Shown here piece by piece: positions 26,741 to 34,036 of a stretch of DNA of 64,000 nucleotides. The notes under the pieces were generated by a model, which worked only from the letters and a program-made list of their open reading frames with translations, had not been told where the DNA came from and did no database searches. This DNA comes from Mesorhizobium denitrificans (GTDB taxonomy: Bacteria > Pseudomonadota > Alphaproteobacteria > Rhizobiales > Rhizobiaceae): positions 1-64,000 of the forward strand of contig NZ_QURN01000002.1 of the NCBI RefSeq assembly GCF_003403035.1. Reading direction: 5' to 3'. Made by a program: the position numbers and the translations under genes. Within the stretch, counting starts at the first letter, position 1. The number at the start of each line of letters is the position of its first letter.

Positions 26741-27085
26741 TTAGACCGCTGCCGTCACGATAATCTCGACAAGATATTCCGGCGTCGCAAGCTTTGCTTC
26801 GCCGGTGGCGCGGGCGGGCGTATGGCCCTGCGGAGCCCACTTGTCCCAAACCGAATTCATCTCGGCAAAGTCCTTCATGTCTGCCATCCAGACAATCGCC
26901 TGAAGGATTTTGGTCTTGTCGCTTCCAGCGGCAGCGAGCAGGCGATCGATTTCCGCCAACACGTCAGCCGTCTGCTGAGCAACGCTGCCGCCGGGTTTGC
27001 CCACCTGTCCTGCGAGGTAGACGGTGTTTCCGTGAATTACGGCCTGGCTCATGCGGGGTCCGGTTTCGAGACGGCGAATAGTCAT
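26741..27085 (-). CDS. RidA/YjgF family reactive-imine deaminase
   Basis: 114-aa RidA-like protein: TVYLAGQVGKPGG, VLAEIDRLLAAAGSDKTKIL, and the ending HTPARATGEAKLATPEYLVE, which holds the conserved active-site Arg (R in PARAT) and Glu. The family hydrolyses 2-imino/enamine acids to keto acids. Its ATG overlaps the stop of the upstream FAD dehydrogenase (ATGA), so the two are translated together. This fits a shared role in which the dehydrogenase makes imino acids and RidA clears them. The RidA subfamily cannot be assigned by eye. Confidence 0.9.
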   Translation of the reverse strand: MTIRRLETGPRMSQAVIHGNTVYLAGQVGKPGGSVAQQTADVLAEIDRLLAAAGSDKTKILQAIVWMADMKDFAEMNSVWDKWAPQGHTPARATGEAKLATPEYLVEIIVTAAV

Positions 27086-28221
27086 TGCAGTTCCTCATTT
27101 TTGTCTGCGTGAAAAAAGCGATCCGGCAGCAGGCTTGCTACGATTGCTGGCGATAGCTCGGAAGGTTCGATGCGTCTTATCAACTGCCCGGCCAGTCGTG
27201 ACAAGGCGGGAGCGGTCTGCATTCCATAGCCGCCCTGCCCCGCCAACCAGAAAAAACCATCGGCAACAGGCGCAAAACCCGCAACGGGCGTGCGGTCGGG
27301 CGCAAAGCTGCGCAGACCCGCCCAGCTTCGCTCAACGCGGGTCACCGGATAGTCCACAGCCTGCTCGAAACGGTCCAGCCCTTCCGCGAGAATCATATCG
27401 TCCACGTAAGCGTCATGCGGTTCGACGGGAATTTCATCCGCGGGCGACACATAGAGCTTTCCGCCGCCCGGCTTGCAATACCAGCGCTCGGCGGAATCAT
27501 CGATCAGCGGCCAGTTGGTCGTGTCATATTCCGCTGGCGCGGGCAGCACCGCGATGGAGCGCCGCATTGGTTGGATGCCCAGACTCGCGACACCACACGC
27601 TTGCGCAACCGGGTCTGCCCAGGCACCGGCCGCATTGACTATCACGTCAGCGACAATCTCGCCTTTCGCCGTTTGCGCGCGCCATTTTCCGCCCACGCGC
27701 TCGGCAGAACGCAACCCGCAATCCGTCAGCAATTGCGCACCCGCAGACCGCGCCTTGCGAAGCCAGCCCTCATGTAGCGCGTTTACGTCGATGTCCTGCG
27801 CATCATGCTCATAGGCTGCAGCGGCGACCCAATCCCGCCGCAAGATCGGCACCATGTCGAACGCTTCATCAAGACTGATCCGCCGCAAGCCGTCCGCCTG
27901 ATCCAGCAAATCATTATGATGCGAAATCCCGGATTCGTCGGAAATGAAAAGCACGCCGCGCTGGCTTATCAGCGGATGCGGAAACAGCGTTGCGTCCGGC
28001 TTCTCAAATAGCGGAGCGCTGGCGCGGCTCAGCGCACGGATCGCTGCATTGCCGTAGTTGCGAATGAAAATCGCCATCGAACGGCCCGTCGAATGATAGG
28101 CTGGGCGGCTCTCCTGCTCGATAATCGTAACGCGATAATCACCGGTGAGGTCGGCAGCCAGCCCAACGCCCGCGATGCCTGCTCCCACAATCAGAATGTC
28201 GGTTTCGAATCTGTCCGTCAC
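27082..28221 (-). CDS. FAD-dependent D-amino-acid dehydrogenase/oxidase-like protein (DAO/DadA family)
   Basis: 379-aa flavoenzyme of the DAO family. The FAD-binding beta-alpha-beta motif is DILIVGAGIAGVGLAADL at the N-terminus, followed by the STGRSMAIFIRNYG segment; a second FAD contact is in IVNAAGAWADPVAQACG, and WLAGQGGYGMQTAPALS closes the fold. The set resembles D-arginine/D-amino acid dehydrogenases more than glycine oxidase, but the substrate cannot be decided by eye. GTG at 28221 is chosen: AGGG lies 6 nt upstream and it follows the zur stop by 8 bp. ATG at 28248 would start inside zur. Cotranscription with zur and ridA is expected. Confidence 0.85.
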   Translation of the reverse strand: MTDRFETDILIVGAGIAGVGLAADLTGDYRVTIIEQESRPAYHSTGRSMAIFIRNYGNAAIRALSRASAPLFEKPDATLFPHPLISQRGVLFISDESGISHHNDLLDQADGLRRISLDEAFDMVPILRRDWVAAAAYEHDAQDIDVNALHEGWLRKARSAGAQLLTDCGLRSAERVGGKWRAQTAKGEIVADVIVNAAGAWADPVAQACGVASLGIQPMRRSIAVLPAPAEYDTTNWPLIDDSAERWYCKPGGGKLYVSPADEIPVEPHDAYVDDMILAEGLDRFEQAVDYPVTRVERSWAGLRSFAPDRTPVAGFAPVADGFFWLAGQGGYGMQTAPALSRLAGQLIRRIEPSELSPAIVASLLPDRFFHADKNEELQ

Positions 28222-28229
28222 GTCAGGCC

Positions 28230-28625
28230 CTATGCGCAAGCTGCGCAATGACCACGAATTTCGACGGTTGTCTTTTCGGCACGAAAGCCGGAGCGATTGG
28301 CCCAGCCATTCAGCCGCGCCTCGATTTCCGGATCAGAAAACTCGTCCACCTGCCCGCATTTGTCGCAAATCGCGAAAGCCACGAGCCCATGACAATGGGT
28401 TTCGTGCTCACCATGCTTGTGCGCGCAGGCTACGAAGGCGTTCAGGCTTTCCAGCCGATGCACCAGCCCCGCCTCCTGCAACTTGTCCAATGCGCGATAG
28501 ACCTGCAATGGCGCGCGAAACCCATGGTCGCGCAACTGGTCGAGCAGCGAATAGGCACTGAGCGGCCCATGCGCCTTGCTCAAAGCATCGAATACAAGTG
28601 ACTGGTTTTTTGTCAGTTCGGCCAT
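28230..28625 (-). CDS. zur: Zinc uptake regulator Zur (Fur family)
   Basis: 131-aa Fur-family repressor. The N-terminal winged helix (LTKNQSLVFDALSKAHGPLS, then LQVYRALDKLQEAGLVHRLE) is followed by a metal-binding half rich in His and Cys: FVACAHKHGEHETHCHGLV, then ICDKCGQ, and GHCAAC at the extreme C-terminus. The paired CxxC-type motifs bind structural zinc. Divergent placement next to a zinc ABC importer with repeated operator-like boxes between them argues for Zur rather than Fur or Mur. When zinc-loaded it should repress the importer. It is the first gene of an operon with the FAD dehydrogenase and ridA. Confidence 0.92.
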   Translation of the reverse strand: MAELTKNQSLVFDALSKAHGPLSAYSLLDQLRDHGFRAPLQVYRALDKLQEAGLVHRLESLNAFVACAHKHGEHETHCHGLVAFAICDKCGQVDEFSDPEIEARLNGWANRSGFRAEKTTVEIRGHCAACA

Positions 28626-28670
28626 GACTTCACTTACATCATTTTACGGGCGAAAAGCCACCCTTTGCGC

Positions 28671-28713
28671 TTGACGAATGTAATAACATCACTTAGCAAC
28701 GTAATAACATTAC
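28671..28713. promoter_or_regulatory. Two tandem Zur-box-like repeats between zur and aztA
   Basis: GTAATAACATCAC at 28680-28692 and GTAATAACATTAC at 28701-28713 are near-identical. The second is an inverted repeat (GTAAT-N3-ATTAC). They are 21 bp apart, two helical turns, so dimers would bind the same face. TTGACG at 28671-28676 may be the -35 of the importer operon. A weaker GTAA-like motif lies at 28633-28647 toward zur. Confidence 0.7.
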
Positions 28714-28729
28714 ATCTCGGTTGCAAGAT

Positions 28730-29533
28730 ATGGCTGACACCTGCCTTTCCTTTGAAAACCTGACGCTGGGCTACAACAGCCATCCGGCCGTGCATCACCT
28801 GAATGGGTCCGTCCGCAAGGGTTCGCTTATGGCGGTTGTCGGCGCAAACGGGTCGGGCAAATCCACATTGCTGAAGGGCATTGTCGGCGTGTTGAAGCCG
28901 ATGTCGGGGCGCATCTCGATAACGCCCGGCACCCGCATCGCGTATCTGCCCCAACAGTCGGAGATAGACCGCAGCTTTCCCGCGCGCGTGGTTGATCTGG
29001 TCGCGCTGGGCCTTTGGCCGAAGCGTGGGCTGCTTGGCCGCATCAGCGCGGAAGACCGTCGGCGTCTTTCGGAAGCGCTGATGGCCGTTGGCCTCGGCGG
29101 CTTTGAAGGTCGCCCGATTGACACGCTATCCGGCGGGCAGATGCAGCGCGCATTGTTCGCACGTGTTTTGTTGCAAGATGCTGATTTGATCCTGCTTGAT
29201 GAGCCTTTCAACGCAATCGACGCCAAGACCGTTCGCGATTTGCTGGAAGTCGTGCGGCGTTGGCATGGCGAGGGCCGCACGGTGATGGTCGTTGCGCACG
29301 ACCTTGAAATGGTCCGCGAAAACTTCCCCGACAGCCTTTTGCTTGCGCGCCGCGCGGTCGCTTGGGGTCCCACAAGCACCGCACTCCACCCGCAGCAATT
29401 GCTGGCCGCACGCCGGTTCGATGAGGCTTGGCATGAAGATGCGCCGTGGTGCGGCGACGAGCATGAACACAAGCACGAACATAAGCACCCACATGCGCAC
29501 GATCACGCGCAGCATTCCCACAACCATGCCTAG
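28730..29533 (+). CDS. aztA: Zinc ABC transporter ATP-binding protein (AztA/ZnuC type)
   Basis: 267-aa ATPase of a zinc importer. Walker A GANGSGKST is at residues 38-46, the signature is LSGGQMQRALFARVLLQ, Walker B is LILLDEPFNAID, and the H-loop is in VVAHDLEMV. The last 25 residues contain eleven histidines in an alternating His-X pattern, a likely zinc-binding cytoplasmic tail. The DEPFNAID and LARRAVAWGPT segments and the overall set of three genes fit the AztABC subgroup of the ZnuABC class, recognised from memory. ATG at 28730 is used; TTG at 28721 is an alternative. Expression should be controlled by Zur through the boxes just upstream. A palindromic element separates it from the permease gene. 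Confidence 0.85.
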   Translation: MADTCLSFENLTLGYNSHPAVHHLNGSVRKGSLMAVVGANGSGKSTLLKGIVGVLKPMSGRISITPGTRIAYLPQQSEIDRSFPARVVDLVALGLWPKRGLLGRISAEDRRRLSEALMAVGLGGFEGRPIDTLSGGQMQRALFARVLLQDADLILLDEPFNAIDAKTVRDLLEVVRRWHGEGRTVMVVAHDLEMVRENFPDSLLLARRAVAWGPTSTALHPQQLLAARRFDEAWHEDAPWCGDEHEHKHEHKHPHAHDHAQHSHNHA

Positions 29534-29540
29534 CGCAATT

Positions 29541-29661
29541 ACCCCTCATCCGGCTGCCGCCACCTTTCCCCGCAAGGTGAGAAGCGTAAATTCGGAGGCG
29601 TTACGTGCAAAAGGCCAAGCTGCCCATTTATTCGTAGCGTTGCCGCAGCCGGATGGGGGGT
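29541..29661. repeat. RIME-like palindromic element inside the zinc transporter operon
   Basis: ACCCCTCATCCGGCTGCCGC at 29541-29560 pairs with 29642-29661 in 18 of 20 positions. The sequence family (CCCTCATCC, GCTGCCG) is shared with the element at 18464-18611. It lies 7 bp after the aztA stop and 28 bp before aztB, so the transcript would carry a long hairpin between ATPase and permease genes. Confidence 0.72.
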
Positions 29662-29689
29662 CAAAAAATCGCGACAGTGAAGGCGCAGC

Positions 29690-30556
29690 ATGTACGATCT
29701 GATTTTCGCGCCGTTCATCGAGTTCGGCTTTATGCAACGCGCACTGGCGGGTTCGCTGCTGCTGTCAATATCGGCCTGCCCGGTTGGCGTGTTCCTGATG
29801 CTGCGCCGAATGAGCCTGACGGGTGATGCGGTTGCCCACGGCATATTGCCCGGCGCGGCGGTGGGATACTTGCTGTTCGGCCTGGACCTTGTGCCCATGA
29901 CCATCGGCGGCTTGATTGCCGGTCTGGTTGTGGCTCTCGGTGCCGGCGCAGTCTCGCGCCTGACCTTGCAAAAAGAAGACGCCTCGCTCGCCGCCTTTTA
30001 TCTCATTTCGCTGGCGCTCGGCGTGCTGGTCGTTTCGCTGCGTGGTTCAAGCGTTGACTTGATGCATGTGCTATTCGGCACGGTTCTGGCGCTGGACAAT
30101 GCTGCCCTCACATTAATCGGCTCGATTGCCATCATCACCCTTGTCGGGCTCACGATTTTCTGGCGCGGCTTGGTCGCGGAATGCCTTGATCCGCTGTTTC
30201 TGCGCTCGGTCAGCCGCCTCGGAACGCCGGTGCATTTCGTGTTTCTGGCGCTGACTGTGCTCAACCTCGTGGCGGGATTTCAGGCGCTGGGCACTTTGCT
30301 GTCCGTCGGTCTTATGATGCTGCCCGCTGCAGCCGCGCGCTTCTGGGTGAACCGCGTCGAAACAATGTGCTTGCTCGCCGTGCTTTTCGGAGCCGTTTCC
30401 TGCGTCATCGGCTTGCTTGTTTCCTATCATGCCGCCCTGCCCTCCGGCCCATCCATCATATTGGCCGCAGGCGCGATTTATCTCACCTCAGTGCTGGTCG
30501 GCACGCGAGGTCTTGTCCGCACCCGGCTGGCAACCCGCCGTCACAGAACTGCATAG
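29690..30556 (+). CDS. aztB: Zinc ABC transporter permease (AztB/ZnuB type)
   Basis: 288-aa inner-membrane permease of the metal-chelate type (ABC-3 family), with about eight hydrophobic helices over its length. RRMSLTGDAVAHGILPGAAVGYLLF is the conserved helix with Asp and His facing the channel, and LLSVGLMMLPAAAARFW is the conserved segment near the ATPase contact. It is separated from the ATPase gene by the palindromic repeat and from the binding-protein gene by 10 bp. The C-terminus is Arg-rich and cytoplasmic. Confidence 0.88.
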   Translation: MYDLIFAPFIEFGFMQRALAGSLLLSISACPVGVFLMLRRMSLTGDAVAHGILPGAAVGYLLFGLDLVPMTIGGLIAGLVVALGAGAVSRLTLQKEDASLAAFYLISLALGVLVVSLRGSSVDLMHVLFGTVLALDNAALTLIGSIAIITLVGLTIFWRGLVAECLDPLFLRSVSRLGTPVHFVFLALTVLNLVAGFQALGTLLSVGLMMLPAAAARFWVNRVETMCLLAVLFGAVSCVIGLLVSYHAALPSGPSIILAAGAIYLTSVLVGTRGLVRTRLATRRHRTA

Positions 30557-30566
30557 GAGCGCTCCC

Positions 30567-31472
30567 ATGAAGTCAATTCTACGCTATTCAGCTTGCGCAG
30601 CGGCTCTCGCATTCGCCCTCCCCGCATCGGCGCAGGACAAGCTCAATGTCGTCGCCAGCTTTTCCATCATCGGTGATTTCGCAAAGCAAGTCGGCGGCAA
30701 CCGCATTGAGTTGACCACGCTTGTCGGCCCCGGTGGAGACGCGCACGTCTATGAGCCGAAGCCAGCCGATGCCGCCGCGATGCAGCAGGCCAATGTCGTC
30801 CTCGTAAACGGGCTTCATTTTGAAGGCTTCCTCCAGCGTCTGGTGGATTCCAGCGCTACCAAGGCTTCCGTCGTCGAGTTGACCAAGGGAGTCGAAACCA
30901 TCGAAGCCAAAGGCGACGAGGAACCCGGCCACCACCATGACGGAATCGATCCGCACGCCTTCCAGTCAATCGCCAACGCAGAGATCTATGTCGCGAATAT
31001 CGCGGGCGCATTTTGCGTCGCCGATGCTGCTGGGTGCGACACCTACAAGGCAAACGCCGCTGCCTACACCATCACGCTCGAAGCGCTGGATGATGAGGTG
31101 AAGGCTGCGATTGCATCGATCCCTGCCGATAAGCGCACCATCATCACCTCGCATGACGCGTTCGGCTATTTCGAGAATGCCTATGGCATTCGCTTCCTCG
31201 CGCCCGAGGGCATTTCGACGGAGTCGGAAGCCTCCGCCGCCGATGTTGCCAAGCTCGTGCGGCAGGTTCGTGAAGACAAGGCTTCCGCGATTTTCGTGGA
31301 AAACATCACCGATCCGCGCCTTTCCAAGCAAATTGCCGATGAAACCGGACTCAAGATTGGCGGCACGCTTTATTCAGACGCGCTTTCGGATGCAAACGGC
31401 CCGGCCTCGACCTATTTTGATATGATGCGCCACAATGTCAGCACTATTAAAGGCGCTGTTCTTGGCAGTTGA
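30567..31472 (+). CDS. aztC: Periplasmic zinc-binding protein (AztC/ZnuA type)
   Basis: 301-aa solute-binding protein with a Sec signal peptide (cleavage likely after ALPASA, residue 22). Four predicted zinc ligands are H60 (GGDAHVYEP), H130 (GIDPHAF), H196 (TSHDAFGYF) and D271 (LYSDALSD). Their spacing closely follows the His-His-His-Asp set I recall for AztC. A short His-rich loop (HHH at 122-124) precedes the second ligand, much shorter than the loop of enteric ZnuA. ATG at 30567 has AGGAGC 6 nt upstream, whereas the longer frame runs back into aztB. In Paracoccus, aztD (a metallochaperone) follows; here a DUF442 gene does. Confidence 0.9.
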   Translation: MKSILRYSACAAALAFALPASAQDKLNVVASFSIIGDFAKQVGGNRIELTTLVGPGGDAHVYEPKPADAAAMQQANVVLVNGLHFEGFLQRLVDSSATKASVVELTKGVETIEAKGDEEPGHHHDGIDPHAFQSIANAEIYVANIAGAFCVADAAGCDTYKANAAAYTITLEALDDEVKAAIASIPADKRTIITSHDAFGYFENAYGIRFLAPEGISTESEASAADVAKLVRQVREDKASAIFVENITDPRLSKQIADETGLKIGGTLYSDALSDANGPASTYFDMMRHNVSTIKGAVLGS

Positions 31473-31550
31473 TCGCATGTCGGTTGCGCATCTGCGCCGA
31501 CGGTGGCAAAACGCGCGTGGCCGCAATCGGCCCGGAAATGGAGCCTGCAC

Positions 31551-31889
31551 ATGCAATATCGTCAGATCACCGAAGACTACGCCGTGTCCCCTCAGATCAG
31601 CATCGAGGATTTGAAGCTCATCAAGGATGCAGGCTTCAACAGCGTGATTTGCAACCGTCCCAACGGCGAAGACGCGAACCAGCTAACCGCCGAAGAAATT
31701 GGCAAGGCTGCGGCAGCTGTCGGCCTGGCTTTTCGCTGGAACCCGGTAATCAGTGGCCAGATGACGCCGCATAATGTGGAGGAACAGGCCGCCGCGCTGC
31801 ACGACCTGCCCTCTCCGGTTCTCGCTTATTGCCGGTCGGGCACGCGAAGCGCGAACCTTTTCGCCGGCATTCAGCAGATGAAGGGCTAA
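31551..31889 (+). CDS. DUF442/TIGR01244 family protein (beta-lactamase hydrolase-like, phosphatase/rhodanese-like fold)
   Basis: 112-aa protein. The N-terminus MQYRQITEDYAVSPQIS and SVICNRPNGE, and the active-site loop AYCRSGTRSANL with C94, match the DUF442 family related to tyrosine-phosphatase and rhodanese folds. The loop has Cys and Arg four residues apart (CRSGTR), which is rhodanese/sulfurtransferase-like rather than the CX5R of true phosphatases. Biochemical role is not established. ATG at 31551 has GGAG 7 nt upstream. It follows aztC by 78 bp and may be read through from the zinc operon, but a functional tie is not shown. It converges with the DUF1428 gene with only 6 bp between stops. 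Confidence 0.83.
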   Translation: MQYRQITEDYAVSPQISIEDLKLIKDAGFNSVICNRPNGEDANQLTAEEIGKAAAAVGLAFRWNPVISGQMTPHNVEEQAAALHDLPSPVLAYCRSGTRSANLFAGIQQMKG

Positions 31890-31895
31890 AGCCAA

Positions 31896-32249
31896 TCAGG
31901 CCTCAGTAAACACCTCGAACCCGCCATAGATCATGCGCTTCATGTAGGCGGGCATTTCCTCCATCACGTCTTTTATGCGCGTGTCTTCCATCACCTTTTT
32001 CATGATTTCGTCGCGTGCCGCTCGAGATCTGTAGGTGACGTAAGAGAACACGATAATATCGTCCTTTTCCTTTTTCACGGCGAGGGGAAAGGACGTAATT
32101 TCGCCATCCGGCACATCGTCCTCGCGCGCTTCCACATAGGAAAGCGCACCGAATTCCATCCACACCTTCTTTGCGACCTCCGTCACCTTCACATAGTGGT
32201 CGAAGGCATCTTTCGGCACCGGCAATACGAATCCATCTACGTAGGTCAT
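31896..32249 (-). CDS. DUF1428 family protein
   Basis: 117-aa small cytoplasmic protein of the DUF1428 family: MTYVDGFVLPVPKDAFDHY at the start and the ending MKRMIYGGFEVF are the conserved blocks, in a dimeric alpha-beta barrel (ferredoxin-like) fold by family knowledge. Function is unknown. ATG at 32249 is preceded by AGGAG at good distance, and the longer frame to 32345 is not needed. It is divergent from the ALDH7 gene across a 157-bp gap that contains a perfect 17-bp palindrome. Confidence 0.85.
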   Translation of the reverse strand: MTYVDGFVLPVPKDAFDHYVKVTEVAKKVWMEFGALSYVEAREDDVPDGEITSFPLAVKKEKDDIIVFSYVTYRSRAARDEIMKKVMEDTRIKDVMEEMPAYMKRMIYGGFEVFTEA

Positions 32250-32312
32250 TCCAATCTCCTTCCGTTGAACTACATCAAGGACGAATGATGCAGCCTGGTT
32301 CCGACTTTGAAA

Positions 32313-32329
32313 TTCACTGGCCCAGTGAA
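32313..32329. promoter_or_regulatory. Perfect 17-bp palindrome, candidate operator upstream of the ALDH7 gene
   Basis: TTCACTGG at 32313-32320 and CCAGTGAA at 32322-32329 are exact inverted copies around a single C. It lies 77 bp before the ALDH7 start and 64 bp before the divergent DUF1428 start, a typical operator position. The protein that binds it is unknown; no regulator gene is adjacent. Confidence 0.55.
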
Positions 32330-32406
32330 CTGCCCTCGACGGCACGGGCCCCGATGCGATAAAGCAGCCTCAAATCTAGCGACCCACCCCGCGGTCGCCA
32401 AACTGG

Positions 32407-33927
32407 ATGAACAATATGACCGTAGCGAAAGAAACCCGCGATCTTCTGTCGAAACTCGGCGTTGCCGAAAGCCTTTATACGGGCGGCAACATGGCATCTT
32501 ACACGCCGGTAACAGGCGAAAAGCTGGCCGACCTTAAGACCGTCACCGCTGACGAAGCCAAGTCGATGATCGACAAAGCCGACGCCGCGTTCCGCGAATG
32601 GCGGCTCGTGCCTGCCCCGAAGCGCGGCGAGCTGGTTCGCCTGCTTGGTGAGGAGTTGCGCACCGCCAAGGCCGACCTTGGACGCCTCGTTTCCATCGAA
32701 GCTGGCAAGATCACGTCCGAAGGTCTTGGCGAAGTGCAGGAAATGATCGACATCTGCGACTTTGCGGTCGGCTTGTCGCGCCAGCTTTACGGCCTGACCA
32801 TTGCCACGGAACGCCCCGGCCATCGCATGATGGAAACATGGCATGCGCTTGGCGTTGTCGGCATCATCTCGGCCTTCAATTTCCCCGTCGCGGTCTGGTC
32901 GTGGAATGCGGCTCTTGCGCTCGTCTGCGGCAACTCCATCGTGTGGAAGCCGTCCGAAAAGACGCCGCTTACCGCGCTCGCCTGCCAAGCCATTTTCGAC
33001 AAGGCAGTCAAGCGCTTCGGCGAGGCGCCGCAGAATTTGAGTCAGGTTCTGATCGGCGATCGAGCTATCGGCGAAGTGCTGGTCGATCACCATCTGGTTC
33101 CGCTGGTTTCCGCCACCGGCTCCACGCGCATGGGCCGCGATGTCGGTCCTCGTCTTGCCAAGCGTTTTGCGCGCGCGATTCTCGAGCTTGGCGGCAACAA
33201 TGCAGGCATCGTTTGCCCAAGTGCAGACTTGGACATGGCGCTGCGCGCTATCGCATTTGGCGCGATGGGTACCGCTGGCCAGCGCTGCACCACTTTGCGC
33301 CGTCTGTTCGTGCACGAAAGCGTTTACGACAAGCTGCTGCCGCGCTTGAAGAAGGCATATGAGAGCGTGTCCATCGGCAGCCCGCTGGAAACATCGGCTC
33401 TGGTTGGTCCGCTCATCGACAAGGCCGCGTTCGATGGCATGCAGAAGGCGCTTGCCGGCGCAAAGGAACATGGCGGCAAGATCACCGGCGGTGATCGTTT
33501 TGATGCCGGTCAGGCAAACGCCTATTACGTGCGCCCCGCGCTGGTGGAAATGCCAGAGCAGGCCGGTCCCGTTTTGGAAGAAACCTTCGCGCCTATCCTC
33601 TACGTGATGAAATATTCCGATTTCGATGATGCGCTTAGCGATCACAATGCGGTCGGCGCAGGGCTTTCATCCTCCATCTTCACGCTCGACCTGCGCGAAG
33701 CAGAGCGTTTCCTGTCGGCGGACGGCTCTGATTGCGGCATTGCAAACGTCAATATCGGCACGTCGGGTGCGGAAATCGGCGGTGCGTTTGGCGGTGAGAA
33801 GGAAACCGGGGGCGGACGCGAAAGCGGCTCGGATGCATGGAAAGCCTATATGCGCCGCGCGACCAACACAGTGAACTATTCGCGCGCGCTGCCGCTCGCT
33901 CAGGGCGTTTCGTTCGACATCGAATAA
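32407..33927 (+). CDS. amaB: ALDH7-type aldehyde dehydrogenase (alpha-aminoadipate semialdehyde/piperideine-6-carboxylate dehydrogenase)
   Basis: 506-aa NAD(P)+-dependent dehydrogenase. The catalytic Cys is C294 in TAGQRCTTLRR, the general base is E260 in ELGGNNAG, and GSTRMGRDV is the cofactor loop. The C-terminal signature GGEKETGGGRESGSDAWK followed by YMRRATNT is specific to the ALDH7/antiquitin class, which oxidises L-2-aminoadipate 6-semialdehyde in lysine degradation. ATG at 32416 is an alternative start. Later steps of that route lead to glutaryl-CoA, and gcdH lies about 4.6 kb downstream, so a shared lysine role is plausible. The gene name is by homology class; substrate preference is inferred. 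Confidence 0.87.
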   Translation: MNNMTVAKETRDLLSKLGVAESLYTGGNMASYTPVTGEKLADLKTVTADEAKSMIDKADAAFREWRLVPAPKRGELVRLLGEELRTAKADLGRLVSIEAGKITSEGLGEVQEMIDICDFAVGLSRQLYGLTIATERPGHRMMETWHALGVVGIISAFNFPVAVWSWNAALALVCGNSIVWKPSEKTPLTALACQAIFDKAVKRFGEAPQNLSQVLIGDRAIGEVLVDHHLVPLVSATGSTRMGRDVGPRLAKRFARAILELGGNNAGIVCPSADLDMALRAIAFGAMGTAGQRCTTLRRLFVHESVYDKLLPRLKKAYESVSIGSPLETSALVGPLIDKAAFDGMQKALAGAKEHGGKITGGDRFDAGQANAYYVRPALVEMPEQAGPVLEETFAPILYVMKYSDFDDALSDHNAVGAGLSSSIFTLDLREAERFLSADGSDCGIANVNIGTSGAEIGGAFGGEKETGGGRESGSDAWKAYMRRATNTVNYSRALPLAQGVSFDIE

Positions 33928-33966
33928 GGCGTAGACCGCTTTTTCCGGTTTACCCCCACCCATTAT

Positions 33967-33986
33967 CCCTCCCCACAAGGGGAGGG
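33967..33986. terminator. Stem-loop between convergent ALDH7 and tdh genes
   Basis: CCCTCCCC at 33967-33974 and GGGGAGGG at 33979-33986 pair perfectly around ACAA. It could serve transcripts from both sides, though only a short TTT lies nearby on the plus strand. The core resembles the centre of RIME-type elements. Confidence 0.5.
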
Positions 33987-34036
33987 AGTGTTTACTTGAG
34001 ACTACCCGTCTGCCGGCGCTCCAGGACCCATACTGC

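Noticed and set aside
31551-31889. Calling the DUF442 protein a tyrosine phosphatase
   Set aside because: The Cys and Arg of the loop are four residues apart (CRSGTR), not the five of CX5R, so a classical phosphatase is not supported.
32314-33645. 443-codon minus-strand frame across the ALDH7 gene
   Set aside because: Shadow of a clear ALDH7 coding region; no family motifs and no proper ribosome binding site.
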